From Atopobacter sp. AH10 (GTDB taxonomy: Bacteria > Bacillota > Bacilli > Lactobacillales > Aerococcaceae), in the NCBI RefSeq assembly GCF_003664595.1, contig NZ_QXPZ01000008.1, positions 24,074-88,073 of the forward strand: DNA of 64,000 bases. Direction: 5' to 3'. The notes beneath the pieces are model-generated. The model was not told the DNA's origin, did no database searches, and was given only the letters and a program-made list of their open reading frames with translations. Position 1 is the stretch's first letter, and each line of letters opens with the position of its first letter. Position numbers and translations under genes: made by a program. Below, piece after piece: positions 39,401 to 48,248 of this stretch.

Positions 39401-42400
39401 TTACATCTTTTTGAAACGAGTGACGACAAGTCCACCTACTGCAGCTGTAGCCATTGCGACTGCTATTGTCTTGGAAGAACTGTTGCTTGTTTTCTTGCTT
39501 GCTTGTTCTCCATTCATTTGCTCATCCGTCAACTGATTATTTTCTTTTGGATCAGTTTTGCTAGTTTCTTTGGCTTTAGTTTCTTTTACAGACTTATCAT
39601 CTTTTGCAGACTTCTCATCTTTTATTGGCTTGTCATCTTTTACAGACTTCTTATCTTTCGCAGACAATTTGCCAGTCACTTCTTTTTTGCCTTCTTTAGC
39701 AGGCAATTTGCCAGTCACTTCTTTTTTGTCTTCTTTAGCAGGCAATTTGCCAGCCACTTCTTTTTTCTCGTCTTTCGATTCTTTTCGACTAGCCTTCGCT
39801 ACTTTCTTGTCGGCTTTCTTTACTGTCCCAGTGGCCTTAGTAGTTACCTTCTTGCCTGCTGCTTTTGGCGCAGACGGAGCTGGCTTAGCTACACCCTTCT
39901 CTGCTGCTTTTGGCGCAGATGGAGCTGGTTGAGCTTGATTCTTCTCTGGAGCTTTTGGTGCGGATGGAGCTGGCTTAGCTACACCCTTCTCTGCTGCTTT
40001 TGGAGCGGACGGTGCTGGCTTAGCTTGGTTCTTCTCTGGCACTTTTGGAGCTGACGGAGCTGGTTTAGCTTCATTCTTCTCTGGAGTTTTCGGAGCAGAC
40101 GGAGCTGGCTTAGCTTGATTCTTCTCTGGAGCTTTCGGAGCGGATGGAGCTGGTTGAGCTTGATCCTTCTCTGGTGCTTTTGGTGCGGATGGAGCTGGCT
40201 TAGCTTGGTTCTTCTCTGGCACTTTTGGAGCTGTCGGAGCTGGTTTAGCTTCATTCTTCTCTGGAGTTTTCGGAGCAGACGGAGCTGGCTTAGCTTGATT
40301 CTTCTCTGGAGCTTTCGGAGCGGATGGAGCTGGTTGAGCTTGATCCTTCTCTGGTGCTTTTGGTGCGGATGGAGCTGGCTTAGCTTGGTTCTTCTCTGGA
40401 GCTTTTGGTGCAGATGGTGCTGGCTTAGCTTGGTTCTTCTCTGGAGCTTTCGGAGCGGATGGAGCTGGTTGAGCTTGATCCTTCTTAGGCGCTTGAGTTT
40501 GAGCTGGAACTAATTTTTCAGCCTTTATGCTTGTTTCAACCGAGATGGCTTTAAGTGCTTGTAGTTCTTCCACTTCTAATTGATCTACAGCAGTTTGGCT
40601 AGTTAATTTTTCCAACTTAAGCACAACTGCTTTCAGTGTTGTTTCTACTTTCCAAACAGCAACTTTTTTAGCTTCATCACTAGCTTTAGCATTTTGTTGA
40701 ATTTCTTCGGTTTTTTCTTTCGCAGCTTGTTGAAGGCGACGTGTCACTAAGTCTTTACCAATAAATTTCAAGCCTTCAAATGCTTGCTTCGCTTTTTCAC
40801 CTGCTTTATCAACGTCTTCTTGTGTTTCGGCATCTTCTAGGTCTTCACTTGCCGCAGCTGCCACATTAGCAACAGAATTTCGAGCCGCTTCCTTCTCACC
40901 TACTGAGAGTTTATTATTGGCTTCAATCGCCTTCATTTGCTTCTCACGAATAGCCTCTAACGCTTTATAGGTAAGTTCTTTCCCTAGCAATTTGACGCCT
41001 TGAATTGCGGTCAAAGCTTCGTCTTTCGCTTTATCCACATCAGCTTGTTGACTTGCACGGGCAATGACATCCTCTGCAGTCTTTTGAAGTTGCGAAATTT
41101 TCTTTTGAGCTAGTGTCTTTTCTTTTTCAGACAATTTAGCATTCTTTACAATTTCATCTTGTTTAGCTTTTAAAGCTTCTTTGATTGATGACTCTGCTAA
41201 CATCTTACCCACTGGTTGAAGGGATTTAAATTTAGCTAAAGCTTCGTCTTTCGCTTTATCCACGACTTCTTGCCGTTGAGCTGTTTTAATCGTGTAATCC
41301 GCTTTAGCTTGAGTATTTTTTACTTCTTCCTTAGCCCGTTTCTTTTCTTCTGCTGACAGTTTTTTATTTCCCTCGATCGCATCCATTTTGGCTTTTGCCA
41401 CTTTATTCACTTCAGAAATGGCTAAATCACGTGTCACAGGTGTAATCGATTGGATAAATTGAATAGCTTTATTTTTCTTTTCTTCTAAGTCAGCTCGACT
41501 GGCTTTCCTAATTTCTTCTTTCCCAGTTTTGGCGGAATAAGCGATCCAAGCTTTTTCGATATCTTTTTCTTTACGCGTTAGATTGTTATTTTGCTCTATT
41601 TCTCTAGCCTTTTCGGTTGCTACACGATCGATTTCACTTGACGCAGCTTCTTTCATAGCCAGTAAATCTTTTTCATCTTTATCAGAAGGTGTGACTTTAC
41701 CTGTTGCTAATTGCTTAGCATGCGATTCAATTTGACCAATCTCTTCCACTACTGTCTGATGGAATTGATCCACTTCTCTTTGGGATATTGCTTGTTCAAT
41801 TTTCCCCTTTGCCTTAATAGCTTGTTCTTTGATCTTCTTAATAGCTGAATCTTTTTCCGTTTGAGAGATCTTCAAGGCATTAATGGCAGCAATCTTTTGT
41901 CTACCTTCATAATCAATACGGTCGATGAGTTTCGCTTTTCCAACAAGAGGGAACTTTCTTATTTCAGATTCTAATTCTGTGCTTAACCGGTTGATCTCTT
42001 CAGGCTTATTGGCACTATCGATCAATTTTACGGTTTTATTGACCTTTTCAGTCAAAATTCCCTTTGCTTCCTCTCTTTCCTTCTTCAACAAGTTATCGTT
42101 CTTATTGATTTCATCTAACTTTTCTTTCAAGACTTGTTGAATAGTTTCTTTCGCACGCTTTTTCCCAACAAAACGCAGCTGGTCAATAAATTTGAGAGTT
42201 TCTTCCTTAAAGCTATTCAAACTTTCTGTATGCGTGATAGTCGAAACTTTTTCATCGTAATTTTTTTGAAGATTTTGTAACTGGTCTTTCGCTGCCTCTA
42301 CCTCGTCTTCAGTTAAATCCTTGTTTCCAATTACTTTAGCAATTTTATCGCCTATTGCCTTAGCAATTTCTTCTTTAACTAGGATTTTTTCTTCTTCAGT

Positions 42401-43906
42401 CGCTTTCTTTCCTTTAGGCTTTTGATTGTCTTTAGCGATTTTTTGGATTTCTACCAAGGCCTCTGCCTTAACTTTTTCAACCATTTCAGTCTTATCCGCT
42501 ACATCAATATCTTGGATAGCCTTTTTTAACAACTCGTCTATCTGAGCTGCTATATTGTTTCTCTCTTGAGTTGAAAGAGTCGTATTTTTTTGAATAACTT
42601 CTTTTAGCTCTCTGGCCTTGTTATCTAATTCCCCAATTACTTTATTTTTTTCTTCTGGCTTGTGATCAGCCATTTTATCCTTAATCTCTTCAACTTTTTT
42701 TCTTAGGGCATCGTCCCCTTGACCTGCCATTTTTTGAAGTTCTGCAATGCCTTCTTCTTTAATCTTAACTAATTGTTGAAGGAATTTCTCCCTTTCTTCT
42801 GCCGTAGAATTTTGCGCATTAATAATTGCTTTTTCTTGCTTTTCTTGCTCATCCAGTTCTTTCAGATAACTAGCCAGTTCCCCTGATCTTGCCCGACTTT
42901 CGCCGACCATGAGATTTTCAGGATTAATTTTTCTGATAGCTTTTTCAGCTTCTATTTGGACTTTATTGACTTCTTCTTCACTTTCAGCCGATCGAATATT
43001 ATCTATGGCCTCTTCAGTTGTTTTGGTCAGCTCTGCTTTCAGTCTTTCACGCTCTTCACTGCTTAACTTCATATTTTTAGTGATAGCTGCTAGTTCTTTT
43101 TCATAAGTTTCCCGAACAAGCCGACTCGCATTGCCTCGACTAAAATATTTTGATGGTGCTAATTGCTTTAAAGCTTCTTCTTTCAGTTGCATCACTCGAT
43201 TTATTTCTGATGCTTTTTCAATATCTTCTTTAACTGCATCCCTTAAATGCTCAATGCTCCCCCTATAGTACTCTCTTTCTTTTTCAGATAAATTGTTATC
43301 CAGACTGATTTTAGCAATAGCTTCCCCAGACGCTTTATCAACTGCTTCACTAGCTACTCTCTTGGCTTCTTCTAATTTTTCAGGAGCAACAGCATCCCCT
43401 GCAGTCTCTTTTTCCAAGACTCTCGCCACTCTTGGCTCTGCTAGTTCTTCATGTGGCTGATCAGCTGGATGATTTTCTTCCCTATTGTCCGAACTATCTG
43501 TTAGACGATTGCTAGGCGCTGAACTTCTCATGGTTAATTTTTCTGTTCGTTCACTAGTTCCCAAATCCGAAACTCTCGCCAATTCTTTGTTGCTTTCTTC
43601 ATCGGAGTTGTCATTAGAGCTCTTATCACTAACTTCTACAGGTTTAGAAACTACTGGTGTAAGGTTTTCCACTTCTGGTTGAGAGACGACATCTTCCCCG
43701 TTCGATTCCCTTTCATTAGGAGATGGTTGAACAAGTGCTGTAGGACTTCCTTCCGACTCACTAGCTGCTACCGTGCTGACTTGTCCAAATAAAGCGAAGC
43801 CAACTGCTACTGAGAAAACACCTACCCCGATTTTTTTGATGGCATACCGATAATTCTTTTGGCCATTCCGCCGTTGATATTCTTTTTGATTATTTTTACC
43901 CAACAT
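39401..43906 (-). CDS. Large helical-repeat surface protein (DUF1542-like) without LPXTG
   Basis: The 1501-residue protein has a YSIRK-like signal peptide (RYAIKKIGVGVFSVAVGFAL, cleaved near residue 48). An acidic region follows, then about 900 residues of predicted alpha-helical repeats of roughly 70-80 residues (KAKDEAL..., SEKEK motifs), resembling DUF1542 repeats of staphylococcal Ebh-type proteins. Next are fourteen 15-residue PAPSAPKAPEKNQAK-type units, three KKEVTGKLPAKE-like units and a Lys-rich segment. The C-terminus ends in a hydrophobic stretch (TIAVAMATAAVGGLVV) plus TRFKKM, like a sorting signal, but no LPXTG precedes it. It is probably membrane-anchored or uses a divergent sorting motif. 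Confidence 0.85.
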   Translation of the reverse strand: MLGKNNQKEYQRRNGQKNYRYAIKKIGVGVFSVAVGFALFGQVSTVAASESEGSPTALVQPSPNERESNGEDVVSQPEVENLTPVVSKPVEVSDKSSNDNSDEESNKELARVSDLGTSERTEKLTMRSSAPSNRLTDSSDNREENHPADQPHEELAEPRVARVLEKETAGDAVAPEKLEEAKRVASEAVDKASGEAIAKISLDNNLSEKEREYYRGSIEHLRDAVKEDIEKASEINRVMQLKEEALKQLAPSKYFSRGNASRLVRETYEKELAAITKNMKLSSEERERLKAELTKTTEEAIDNIRSAESEEEVNKVQIEAEKAIRKINPENLMVGESRARSGELASYLKELDEQEKQEKAIINAQNSTAEEREKFLQQLVKIKEEGIAELQKMAGQGDDALRKKVEEIKDKMADHKPEEKNKVIGELDNKARELKEVIQKNTTLSTQERNNIAAQIDELLKKAIQDIDVADKTEMVEKVKAEALVEIQKIAKDNQKPKGKKATEEEKILVKEEIAKAIGDKIAKVIGNKDLTEDEVEAAKDQLQNLQKNYDEKVSTITHTESLNSFKEETLKFIDQLRFVGKKRAKETIQQVLKEKLDEINKNDNLLKKEREEAKGILTEKVNKTVKLIDSANKPEEINRLSTELESEIRKFPLVGKAKLIDRIDYEGRQKIAAINALKISQTEKDSAIKKIKEQAIKAKGKIEQAISQREVDQFHQTVVEEIGQIESHAKQLATGKVTPSDKDEKDLLAMKEAASSEIDRVATEKAREIEQNNNLTRKEKDIEKAWIAYSAKTGKEEIRKASRADLEEKKNKAIQFIQSITPVTRDLAISEVNKVAKAKMDAIEGNKKLSAEEKKRAKEEVKNTQAKADYTIKTAQRQEVVDKAKDEALAKFKSLQPVGKMLAESSIKEALKAKQDEIVKNAKLSEKEKTLAQKKISQLQKTAEDVIARASQQADVDKAKDEALTAIQGVKLLGKELTYKALEAIREKQMKAIEANNKLSVGEKEAARNSVANVAAAASEDLEDAETQEDVDKAGEKAKQAFEGLKFIGKDLVTRRLQQAAKEKTEEIQQNAKASDEAKKVAVWKVETTLKAVVLKLEKLTSQTAVDQLEVEELQALKAISVETSIKAEKLVPAQTQAPKKDQAQPAPSAPKAPEKNQAKPAPSAPKAPEKNQAKPAPSAPKAPEKDQAQPAPSAPKAPEKNQAKPAPSAPKTPEKNEAKPAPTAPKVPEKNQAKPAPSAPKAPEKDQAQPAPSAPKAPEKNQAKPAPSAPKTPEKNEAKPAPSAPKVPEKNQAKPAPSAPKAAEKGVAKPAPSAPKAPEKNQAQPAPSAPKAAEKGVAKPAPSAPKAAGKKVTTKATGTVKKADKKVAKASRKESKDEKKEVAGKLPAKEDKKEVTGKLPAKEGKKEVTGKLSAKDKKSVKDDKPIKDEKSAKDDKSVKETKAKETSKTDPKENNQLTDEQMNGEQASKKTSNSSSKTIAVAMATAAVGGLVVTRFKKM
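39860..40490 (-). repeat. 45-bp coding repeat (14 PAPSAPK units)
   Basis: Fourteen in-frame 45-bp units encode PAPSAPKAPEKNQAK variants in the wall-spanning part of the 1501-residue protein. A four-unit block (NQAK, NEAK, NQAK, DQAQ pattern) occurs twice, indicating block duplication. Confidence 0.9.
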
Positions 43907-44248
43907 ATTGTCGCCTCTTTTCTTTCAGTGTATTTGTGACAATAGCTTATCATGAGAATAGTTGAGCAACTAGTTAAATATCCGGCCTGTTTTTTAATTT
44001 TTTCTTGCCTTTTTGAAAGTCGTTTTCATAATTTTCACTCTTCCGCTTTTTGTTGATATATGGGCATTTTTAGCACAGCCTTCTTAATAAGCAAACGCTA
44101 TTTTCACTATTTTTTTACACTATTTAGCAAGACTAACCTAAGATGATATAGTGACTTTTTTAACAGATAATAAACTTTTTTAAAGGCCTTATATTTTTCT
44201 TAATTTCTAACGCCTTTAGAAGCTTTAAATGGTCAGTCTGCACCACAC
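43907..44248. other. AT-rich gap upstream of the surface-protein gene
   Basis: This is the promoter region of the 1501-residue protein and AT-rich sequence. No ORF with a ribosome site and no clear promoter spacing was found. Confidence 0.4.
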
Positions 44249-44286
44249 AAAAAAGCCCGCTCTTGCTTCTTCTACAAGAGGGGCTT
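44249..44286 (-). terminator. Terminator between the mobile element and host genes
   Basis: On the minus strand AGCCCCTCTTG pairs with CAAGAGCGGGCT (one-base bulge), followed by TTTTTTG. It would stop transcription leaving the integrase gene leftward. Confidence 0.75.
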
Positions 44287-44536
44287 CTCACTTATCTAAA
44301 AATCCCTAACTAGTTCCCTTAGCCTACTTTTCCTAAGAAGTAACTATTTTCTTAAGCTCAGTATGCTAATAAATGTCTGGCATTAACTGATTAGGTCATT
44401 TAGCTTGCATTTTTTACTAGACAGCTAGTTCTATCTAGCTACTTTTTTTCGATATTTTTCAAAGTTGGGAAAATCCCCTCTACCTTAGATAATTGTCTAA
44501 ATCTCTATAAAAGTCTATTTTATGGTACTTCTCCAT

Positions 44537-44615
44537 TTACGACAATTTGCTAACTCTCTATAAGTGCCTATAGATTTCTAGCAAATTGTCGTAAATTTGT
44601 CGTAAGCTGTCGTAA
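44537..44615. repeat. Integrase arm-site-like repeats and 16-bp inverted repeat
   Basis: TTACGACAATTTGCTA (44537-44552) and its perfect complement (44579-44594) flank CTATA/TATAG sequence. Three direct GTCGTAA copies start at 44588, 44599 and 44609. They end just beyond the integrase stop codon, where tyrosine integrases of mobile elements bind arm-type DR sites. Confidence 0.7.
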
Positions 44616-44618
44616 ATT

Positions 44619-45854
44619 CTAAAATATAAATTTCATCGCTTTTTCAAATTCTCCCATCTGTTCTATCTTAAAATCTTCTGTTGCATCTACATATATATCC
44701 ATTGTTGTACTAATATCAGAATGACCTAGAATAGACTGCATTGCTTTTGTATTTATATTTTGTTCATTAAGTCTTGTAGTAAAGGTGTGTCTGAAAATGT
44801 GATTGCTTAAATGTGGAACTAATAGAATATCATTAGAGTTCGATTTATTTTTATCCATTATACTTAAATTGCAATCTCTAACAATTCTTCTCAAAGCTTT
44901 ATTAAGTGTTCCATTATTGTGAACCTTTCCGAATCTATTTAAAAATACAAAGTCTTTAAATCCATCGATTGAATCACAACATTCGATTCCAAAAGTCTTT
45001 TGTAACTCTCTTTCCATAAGAAAAGCATCTTTTACTTTTTGAACCATAGGAATACTTCGCTTACCTGATTCTGTCTTCGGTGTATTAATAGCATACCTAT
45101 TGTTTAATCCTTTACCTTTACTATAATATACCAAAGTCCTGTTTACATTTATAAGACCATTATCAAAATCTAGATCGTCCCATTGCAATCCTGTGACTTC
45201 TCCAACTCTCATTCCCGTCCAAAGCATAACAATGAATATTGGATACCATTTTTTATATTCATCACTATTAGATAAATATTCTTCAAATATCACCTGTTCT
45301 TCTATTGTCATGGCTTTTTTCTTCGGAGATTCATTTCGATAAGCTACTTTCAATTCCTTCAAAGCATTGTCAGACGGATTAAATCTTATATATTCGTCAT
45401 CCACTGCTAATTCTAATACCTGATGTAAGACAGTATGAACACAATCTATAGTAGAAACCATTAATCCTTGATCTTCCTTTAATCTGTTATAAAAACTTCT
45501 AACATCAGATCTTTTAATATCAGATAGTTTAATACGACCAAAAGTCGGTTCTACAAATTGTTGATACATATAGATGTAATTTTTAAAGGTATTATCCTTT
45601 AAACCTCTTTTAACCTTTGTCCATAGCTTAAAAGTATCATTTACAGATAAGCTACTTCCTTCGTTGTTGATTCCATCTATAGTATTGCGTAAAATATCTA
45701 ATTCCTTTTCTCTTAATTCTTTTAGAGTTTTCGCATAGATAGATTTTCTACGACCTATTTTGTCTTGCCACTTAAATTCATAAGTGCCATTTGACCTTTG
45801 ATATTCACCGTCTTTTAAAACAACCCCTTTACTATCTTTGCGTCTTTTTACCAT
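44619..45854 (-). CDS. Tyrosine recombinase / element integrase
   Basis: The 411-residue protein integrates and excises the element. An N-terminal arm-binding AP2-like region precedes a core-binding SAM-like domain (about 70-165) and the catalytic domain (about 180-400). The catalytic set is complete: Arg216 (TGMRVGE), Lys260, His352 and Arg355 (HIFRHTF), His378 (LGHSD) and Tyr388 (DIYVDAT). It is related in layout to Tn916 Int but clearly different in sequence. AAAAAGGAG precedes the ATG. The gene points toward the element's left end. Confidence 0.93.
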   Translation of the reverse strand: MVKRRKDSKGVVLKDGEYQRSNGTYEFKWQDKIGRRKSIYAKTLKELREKELDILRNTIDGINNEGSSLSVNDTFKLWTKVKRGLKDNTFKNYIYMYQQFVEPTFGRIKLSDIKRSDVRSFYNRLKEDQGLMVSTIDCVHTVLHQVLELAVDDEYIRFNPSDNALKELKVAYRNESPKKKAMTIEEQVIFEEYLSNSDEYKKWYPIFIVMLWTGMRVGEVTGLQWDDLDFDNGLINVNRTLVYYSKGKGLNNRYAINTPKTESGKRSIPMVQKVKDAFLMERELQKTFGIECCDSIDGFKDFVFLNRFGKVHNNGTLNKALRRIVRDCNLSIMDKNKSNSNDILLVPHLSNHIFRHTFTTRLNEQNINTKAMQSILGHSDISTTMDIYVDATEDFKIEQMGEFEKAMKFIF

Positions 45855-45931
45855 AAAAATTCTCCTTTTTTGATAAAAGACACGCTATAATTATTATACC
45901 GCATTAAGCGTGTTTTATATATAGTTTTAGA

Positions 45932-46141
45932 TTAAATAGAGAACTGTCTATTTAAATATTCTTCCATTAACTTTTTCTTAATAAGACGCTTACTACCATT
46001 AAATAATACAAAATCGCAATCATTTTCATCCGTTAATTGTCTAACTTTATCTTGACCAATATTAAAATATTCAGATGCTTCTTTTAATGTTAGAAATGCT
46101 TTCTCAGAAACACGAACACCTTTTATATTTTCGTTAATCAT
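45932..46141 (-). CDS. Excisionase (Xis-like, winged-helix DNA-binding)
   Basis: The 69-residue form starts at the ATG at 46141 (MINENIKGVRVSEKAFLTLK), nine bases after GGAGG; a longer frame to 46207 lacks a ribosome site. The sequence LTLKEASEYFNIGQDKVRQL is a MerR/excisionase-type helix-turn-helix, and the basic KRLIKKKLMEEYL tail fits Tn916-type Xis. It lies directly upstream of the integrase, as expected for a recombination-directionality factor. Confidence 0.88.
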   Translation of the reverse strand: MINENIKGVRVSEKAFLTLKEASEYFNIGQDKVRQLTDENDCDFVLFNGSKRLIKKKLMEEYLNRQFSI

Positions 46142-46234
46142 AAATCCTCCAAATAATATATTTAAAATATTTATTTTAATATTTTTAAAGTTTTTTGACA
46201 TTGACAAGTGCCTTGGATTAGCAACATAGGAATC

Positions 46235-46440
46235 TCACCTCCGCCTCTGTTCAGGATGAGCCGGCTTCAACCTTAGAAGTATCATTATCCTCATTTTCTT
46301 CATAGCGAATAGGGTATCCCTCCCTATATTCAAACTCTTACTTATCGCTCCCTTTCTTCTTCCCTTGCTTTTGGCTTAGCAGTACTTGTTTTGCCGAATT
46401 ATTCAGCAGAAAGATCTTGGCGGATAGGTTATTACGCTCC
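46235..46440 (-). pseudogene. Decayed gene 3' ends upstream of xis
   Basis: Reading leftward, a frame ending KIFLLNNSAKQVLLSQKQGK before a stop near 46338 is closed upstream by a TAA, so only a C-terminal fragment remains. A second fragment, EFEYREGYPIRYEENEDNDT to SKVEAGSS, ends just after. Overlapping it is a 22-codon frame (46235-46303, MKKMRIMILLRLKPAHPEQR) with GGAGGG upstream. These look like remnants of earlier element genes. Family not recognised. Confidence 0.4.
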
Positions 46441-46576
46441 AAAAATGATTAATGTCTTGTCTTGGTCTATTCAATTGTTAAGGTTCAAATATTGTTTAAA
46501 TTTCTTTTAAAATAGAAAGAGGACAAAACTCCCCTCACTTTATAAAGGAAAATTTGCCCTCTTTGGTAACCAGAAA

Positions 46577-46987
46577 CTATATTTCTTCTATAAATTTCTT
46601 TAGTTTTTCTAAAATCTTATCTCGCCTTTTTATTAAAGCAGGATGTGATATATTTTGAGTCTTTGCTACTGCACGAAGTGTTTCATCATTGAAATATAAT
46701 CTTTCAATTATTTCTCGTTCATCATTATTTAACTTTGACATTGCATTTCTTAGTGCTTCAATCATCATTTGTGTAGCTACAACTTTTTCAACATCAACAT
46801 TTTTATCTTCTAGATTATCTACAAAATTCCCATCGTGATTTAGAGACGAAAAAAAGAGCAAGTGGTTTTTTCTGTCCACCTGCTCTAAATACTTTTCATG
46901 TTCTCTTTCCCGCCAGTAGACTTTGTAAATATCCTCACTGACTTTGACCTTTTGTCCGCCTACATATAGATAATATTCTTTTTTCAT
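46577..46987 (-). CDS. Sigma-70 region-4-like regulator (Tn916 orf7-like role)
   Basis: The 136-residue form starts at the ATG at 46987 (MKKEYYLYVGGQKVKVSEDI), with GGAGG eight bases upstream; the longer frame to 47059 is rejected. The C-terminal half (AMSKLNNDEREIIERLYFND to ETLRAVAKTQNISHPALIKR) is a sigma region-4 helix-turn-helix. The N-terminal part resembles the YYLYVGGQKVKVSEDIYKVY segment common in small regulators of conjugative elements. It may control excision or transfer genes. Confidence 0.8.
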   Translation of the reverse strand: MKKEYYLYVGGQKVKVSEDIYKVYWREREHEKYLEQVDRKNHLLFFSSLNHDGNFVDNLEDKNVDVEKVVATQMMIEALRNAMSKLNNDEREIIERLYFNDETLRAVAKTQNISHPALIKRRDKILEKLKKFIEEI

Positions 46988-47096
46988 TTTGAAGTCCTCC
47001 GTTTCTTTTGACTGACTGTTTTTCAGGCAAAAAAAAGGAAGACTTCTACACTTAGGCATACGAAGTCCTCTAAAACAGAAAATTAAAAGTATTTTA

Positions 47097-47216
47097 CTAA
47101 CTGCACTTGATTGTTTCAGTTTGCATATGAAACAATAATCTGCTATAAAGATTATAAAAAAGAGGAATGTTTTGTTTCTTTGGTATTTCTAACATTAGAT
47201 GTTTAGATTCTTTCAT
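47097..47216 (-). CDS. Small hypothetical protein (39 residues)
   Basis: The frame starts MKESKHLMLEIPKKQNIPLF and ends MQTETIKCS, with GGAGGAAACAAAT upstream of the ATG. An in-frame ATG at 47231 would add MEETN but overlaps that site. No domain recognised. It sits in the otherwise gene-free gap between the sigma-like gene and the GntR gene, on the same strand. Confidence 0.45.
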   Translation of the reverse strand: MKESKHLMLEIPKKQNIPLFYNLYSRLLFHMQTETIKCS

Positions 47217-47286
47217 ATTTGTTTCCTCCATTTTATCAATAATCTAAATAGTCAGTATTTTTATCTTCTTTATACATAATTGATTT

Positions 47287-47640
47287 TTATTCATTTTTTT
47301 TAGTTTCTATTCTATCAAATAGTTTGATAATCTCAGAATCAGAAAATCCTAAGACATATAGTTTTTCAAACAATATTTTTGTTAGCCTGTTCAAATGCTG
47401 ATTTCTTAACTCAATTATTTTCTTCTCACTTTCAATAACAAAATATCCTTTACTTCCACGACTAACAATTAGTCCCTGTTTCTCAAGAACTTTTAAAGCT
47501 TTTTGAACTGTTGCAGGATTACATCCCTCCCTCTGTACTAAAGCCCTTATAGGTGGCATCTGTTGTCCCGGAACATAATCGCCTCTTAAAATAGACACTC
47601 TTAACGCTGAAGCAATTTGCAAATATAGATATACATTCAT
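47287..47640 (-). CDS. GntR-family regulator, YtrA type
   Basis: The 117-residue protein has an N-terminal winged helix (GDYVPGQQMPPIRALVQREG to CNPATVQKALKVLEKQGLIV) and a short C-terminal dimerisation tail of about 45 residues, the YtrA subfamily layout. YtrA-type regulators usually repress neighbouring ABC exporters in response to cell-wall stress. It overlaps the upstream DUF1648 gene by ATGA, so they are co-translated. Confidence 0.88.
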   Translation of the reverse strand: MNVYLYLQIASALRVSILRGDYVPGQQMPPIRALVQREGCNPATVQKALKVLEKQGLIVSRGSKGYFVIESEKKIIELRNQHLNRLTKILFEKLYVLGFSDSEIIKLFDRIETKKNE

Positions 47641-47855
47641 TTATTTTTATTTTTTCTTCCTCGTACGAATTTCCAATAAGCAGAATACGGAATAACCGTA
47701 GTAAACAGAAGATAATATTTATTAGCAAACATATCGGGGATTCCTTTTGCATTGAAATGAATAGGAATTTTCTCTGGGAGAAATATGCAAATAATAAATA
47801 TTACAAACATCATTCCTATCAGCACTAATACATCTTTCAAAAATCTTTTTTTCAT
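47637..47855 (-). CDS. Small DUF1648-type membrane protein
   Basis: The 72-residue protein has two hydrophobic segments and, between them, the DUF1648 motif LPEKIPIHFNAKGIPDMFAN. The same motif opens the SdpI immunity and signalling proteins; here the rest of SdpI is absent. AAAGGAG precedes the ATG. It lies between the ArsR and GntR genes and overlaps the latter. Confidence 0.8.
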   Translation of the reverse strand: MKKRFLKDVLVLIGMMFVIFIICIFLPEKIPIHFNAKGIPDMFANKYYLLFTTVIPYSAYWKFVRGRKNKNK

Positions 47856-47895
47856 GGCAAATCTCCTTTCTATTTGTCAATAGCTTTCTATTTTC

Positions 47896-48153
47896 CTAAA
47901 ATTTATCTAACCACCTTATAACTTCTACAAATGTATCCCTATTAATTGAATAATAGATATAATTTTTATATCTACTGTCGGTAATTAATTTACTCTTTTT
48001 TAATAAAGATAGATGATAAGATATAGTTGCTTTTTCTAATTTAAAATGACTTGCTATTTCTCCAGCAGTTAAATTTTTATTAGAAATAATTAATAAAATA
48101 TCCATTCTAATGGGATTTGATAGGGAATCAAATATTCTAACTAAATCTATCAT
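47896..48153 (-). CDS. ArsR-family repressor (SdpR-like)
   Basis: The 85-residue winged-helix protein (SLSNPIRMDILLIISNKNLT, EKATISYHLSLLKKSKLITD, YKNYIYYSINRDT) lacks the metal-binding cysteines of ArsR/SmtB. It resembles SdpR-type autorepressors that are encoded with SdpI. The adjacent DUF1648 gene supports a reduced SdpR-SdpI-like pair. Confidence 0.82.
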   Translation of the reverse strand: MIDLVRIFDSLSNPIRMDILLIISNKNLTAGEIASHFKLEKATISYHLSLLKKSKLITDSRYKNYIYYSINRDTFVEVIRWLDKF

Positions 48154-48229
48154 CTTTTATTCCTGAAATATTGCAAATAAACTTAATATTGAAATAAACA
48201 CCATTATATCTTTTAAAAATTTTTTTCAT
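48137..48229 (-). pseudogene. Frameshifted small membrane-peptide ORF
   Basis: An ATG at 48229 with AGGAGATGTTCT upstream opens a 30-codon frame that runs into arsR. Shifting by one base in the A7 run just after the ATG gives MKKFLKDIMVFISILSLFAI and then FQE-stop, a single hydrophobic helix resembling the N-terminus of the nearby DUF1648 protein (MKKRFLKDVLVLIGMMFVIF). It is a decayed copy, or is expressed by slippage. Confidence 0.35.
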
Positions 48230-48248
48230 AGAACATCTCCTCCTTAAA

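Noticed and set aside
39356..40513. Plus-strand frames rich in Trp/Leu opposite the PAPSAPK repeats
   Set aside because: They are antisense shadows of the 45-bp coding repeat with no ribosome site.
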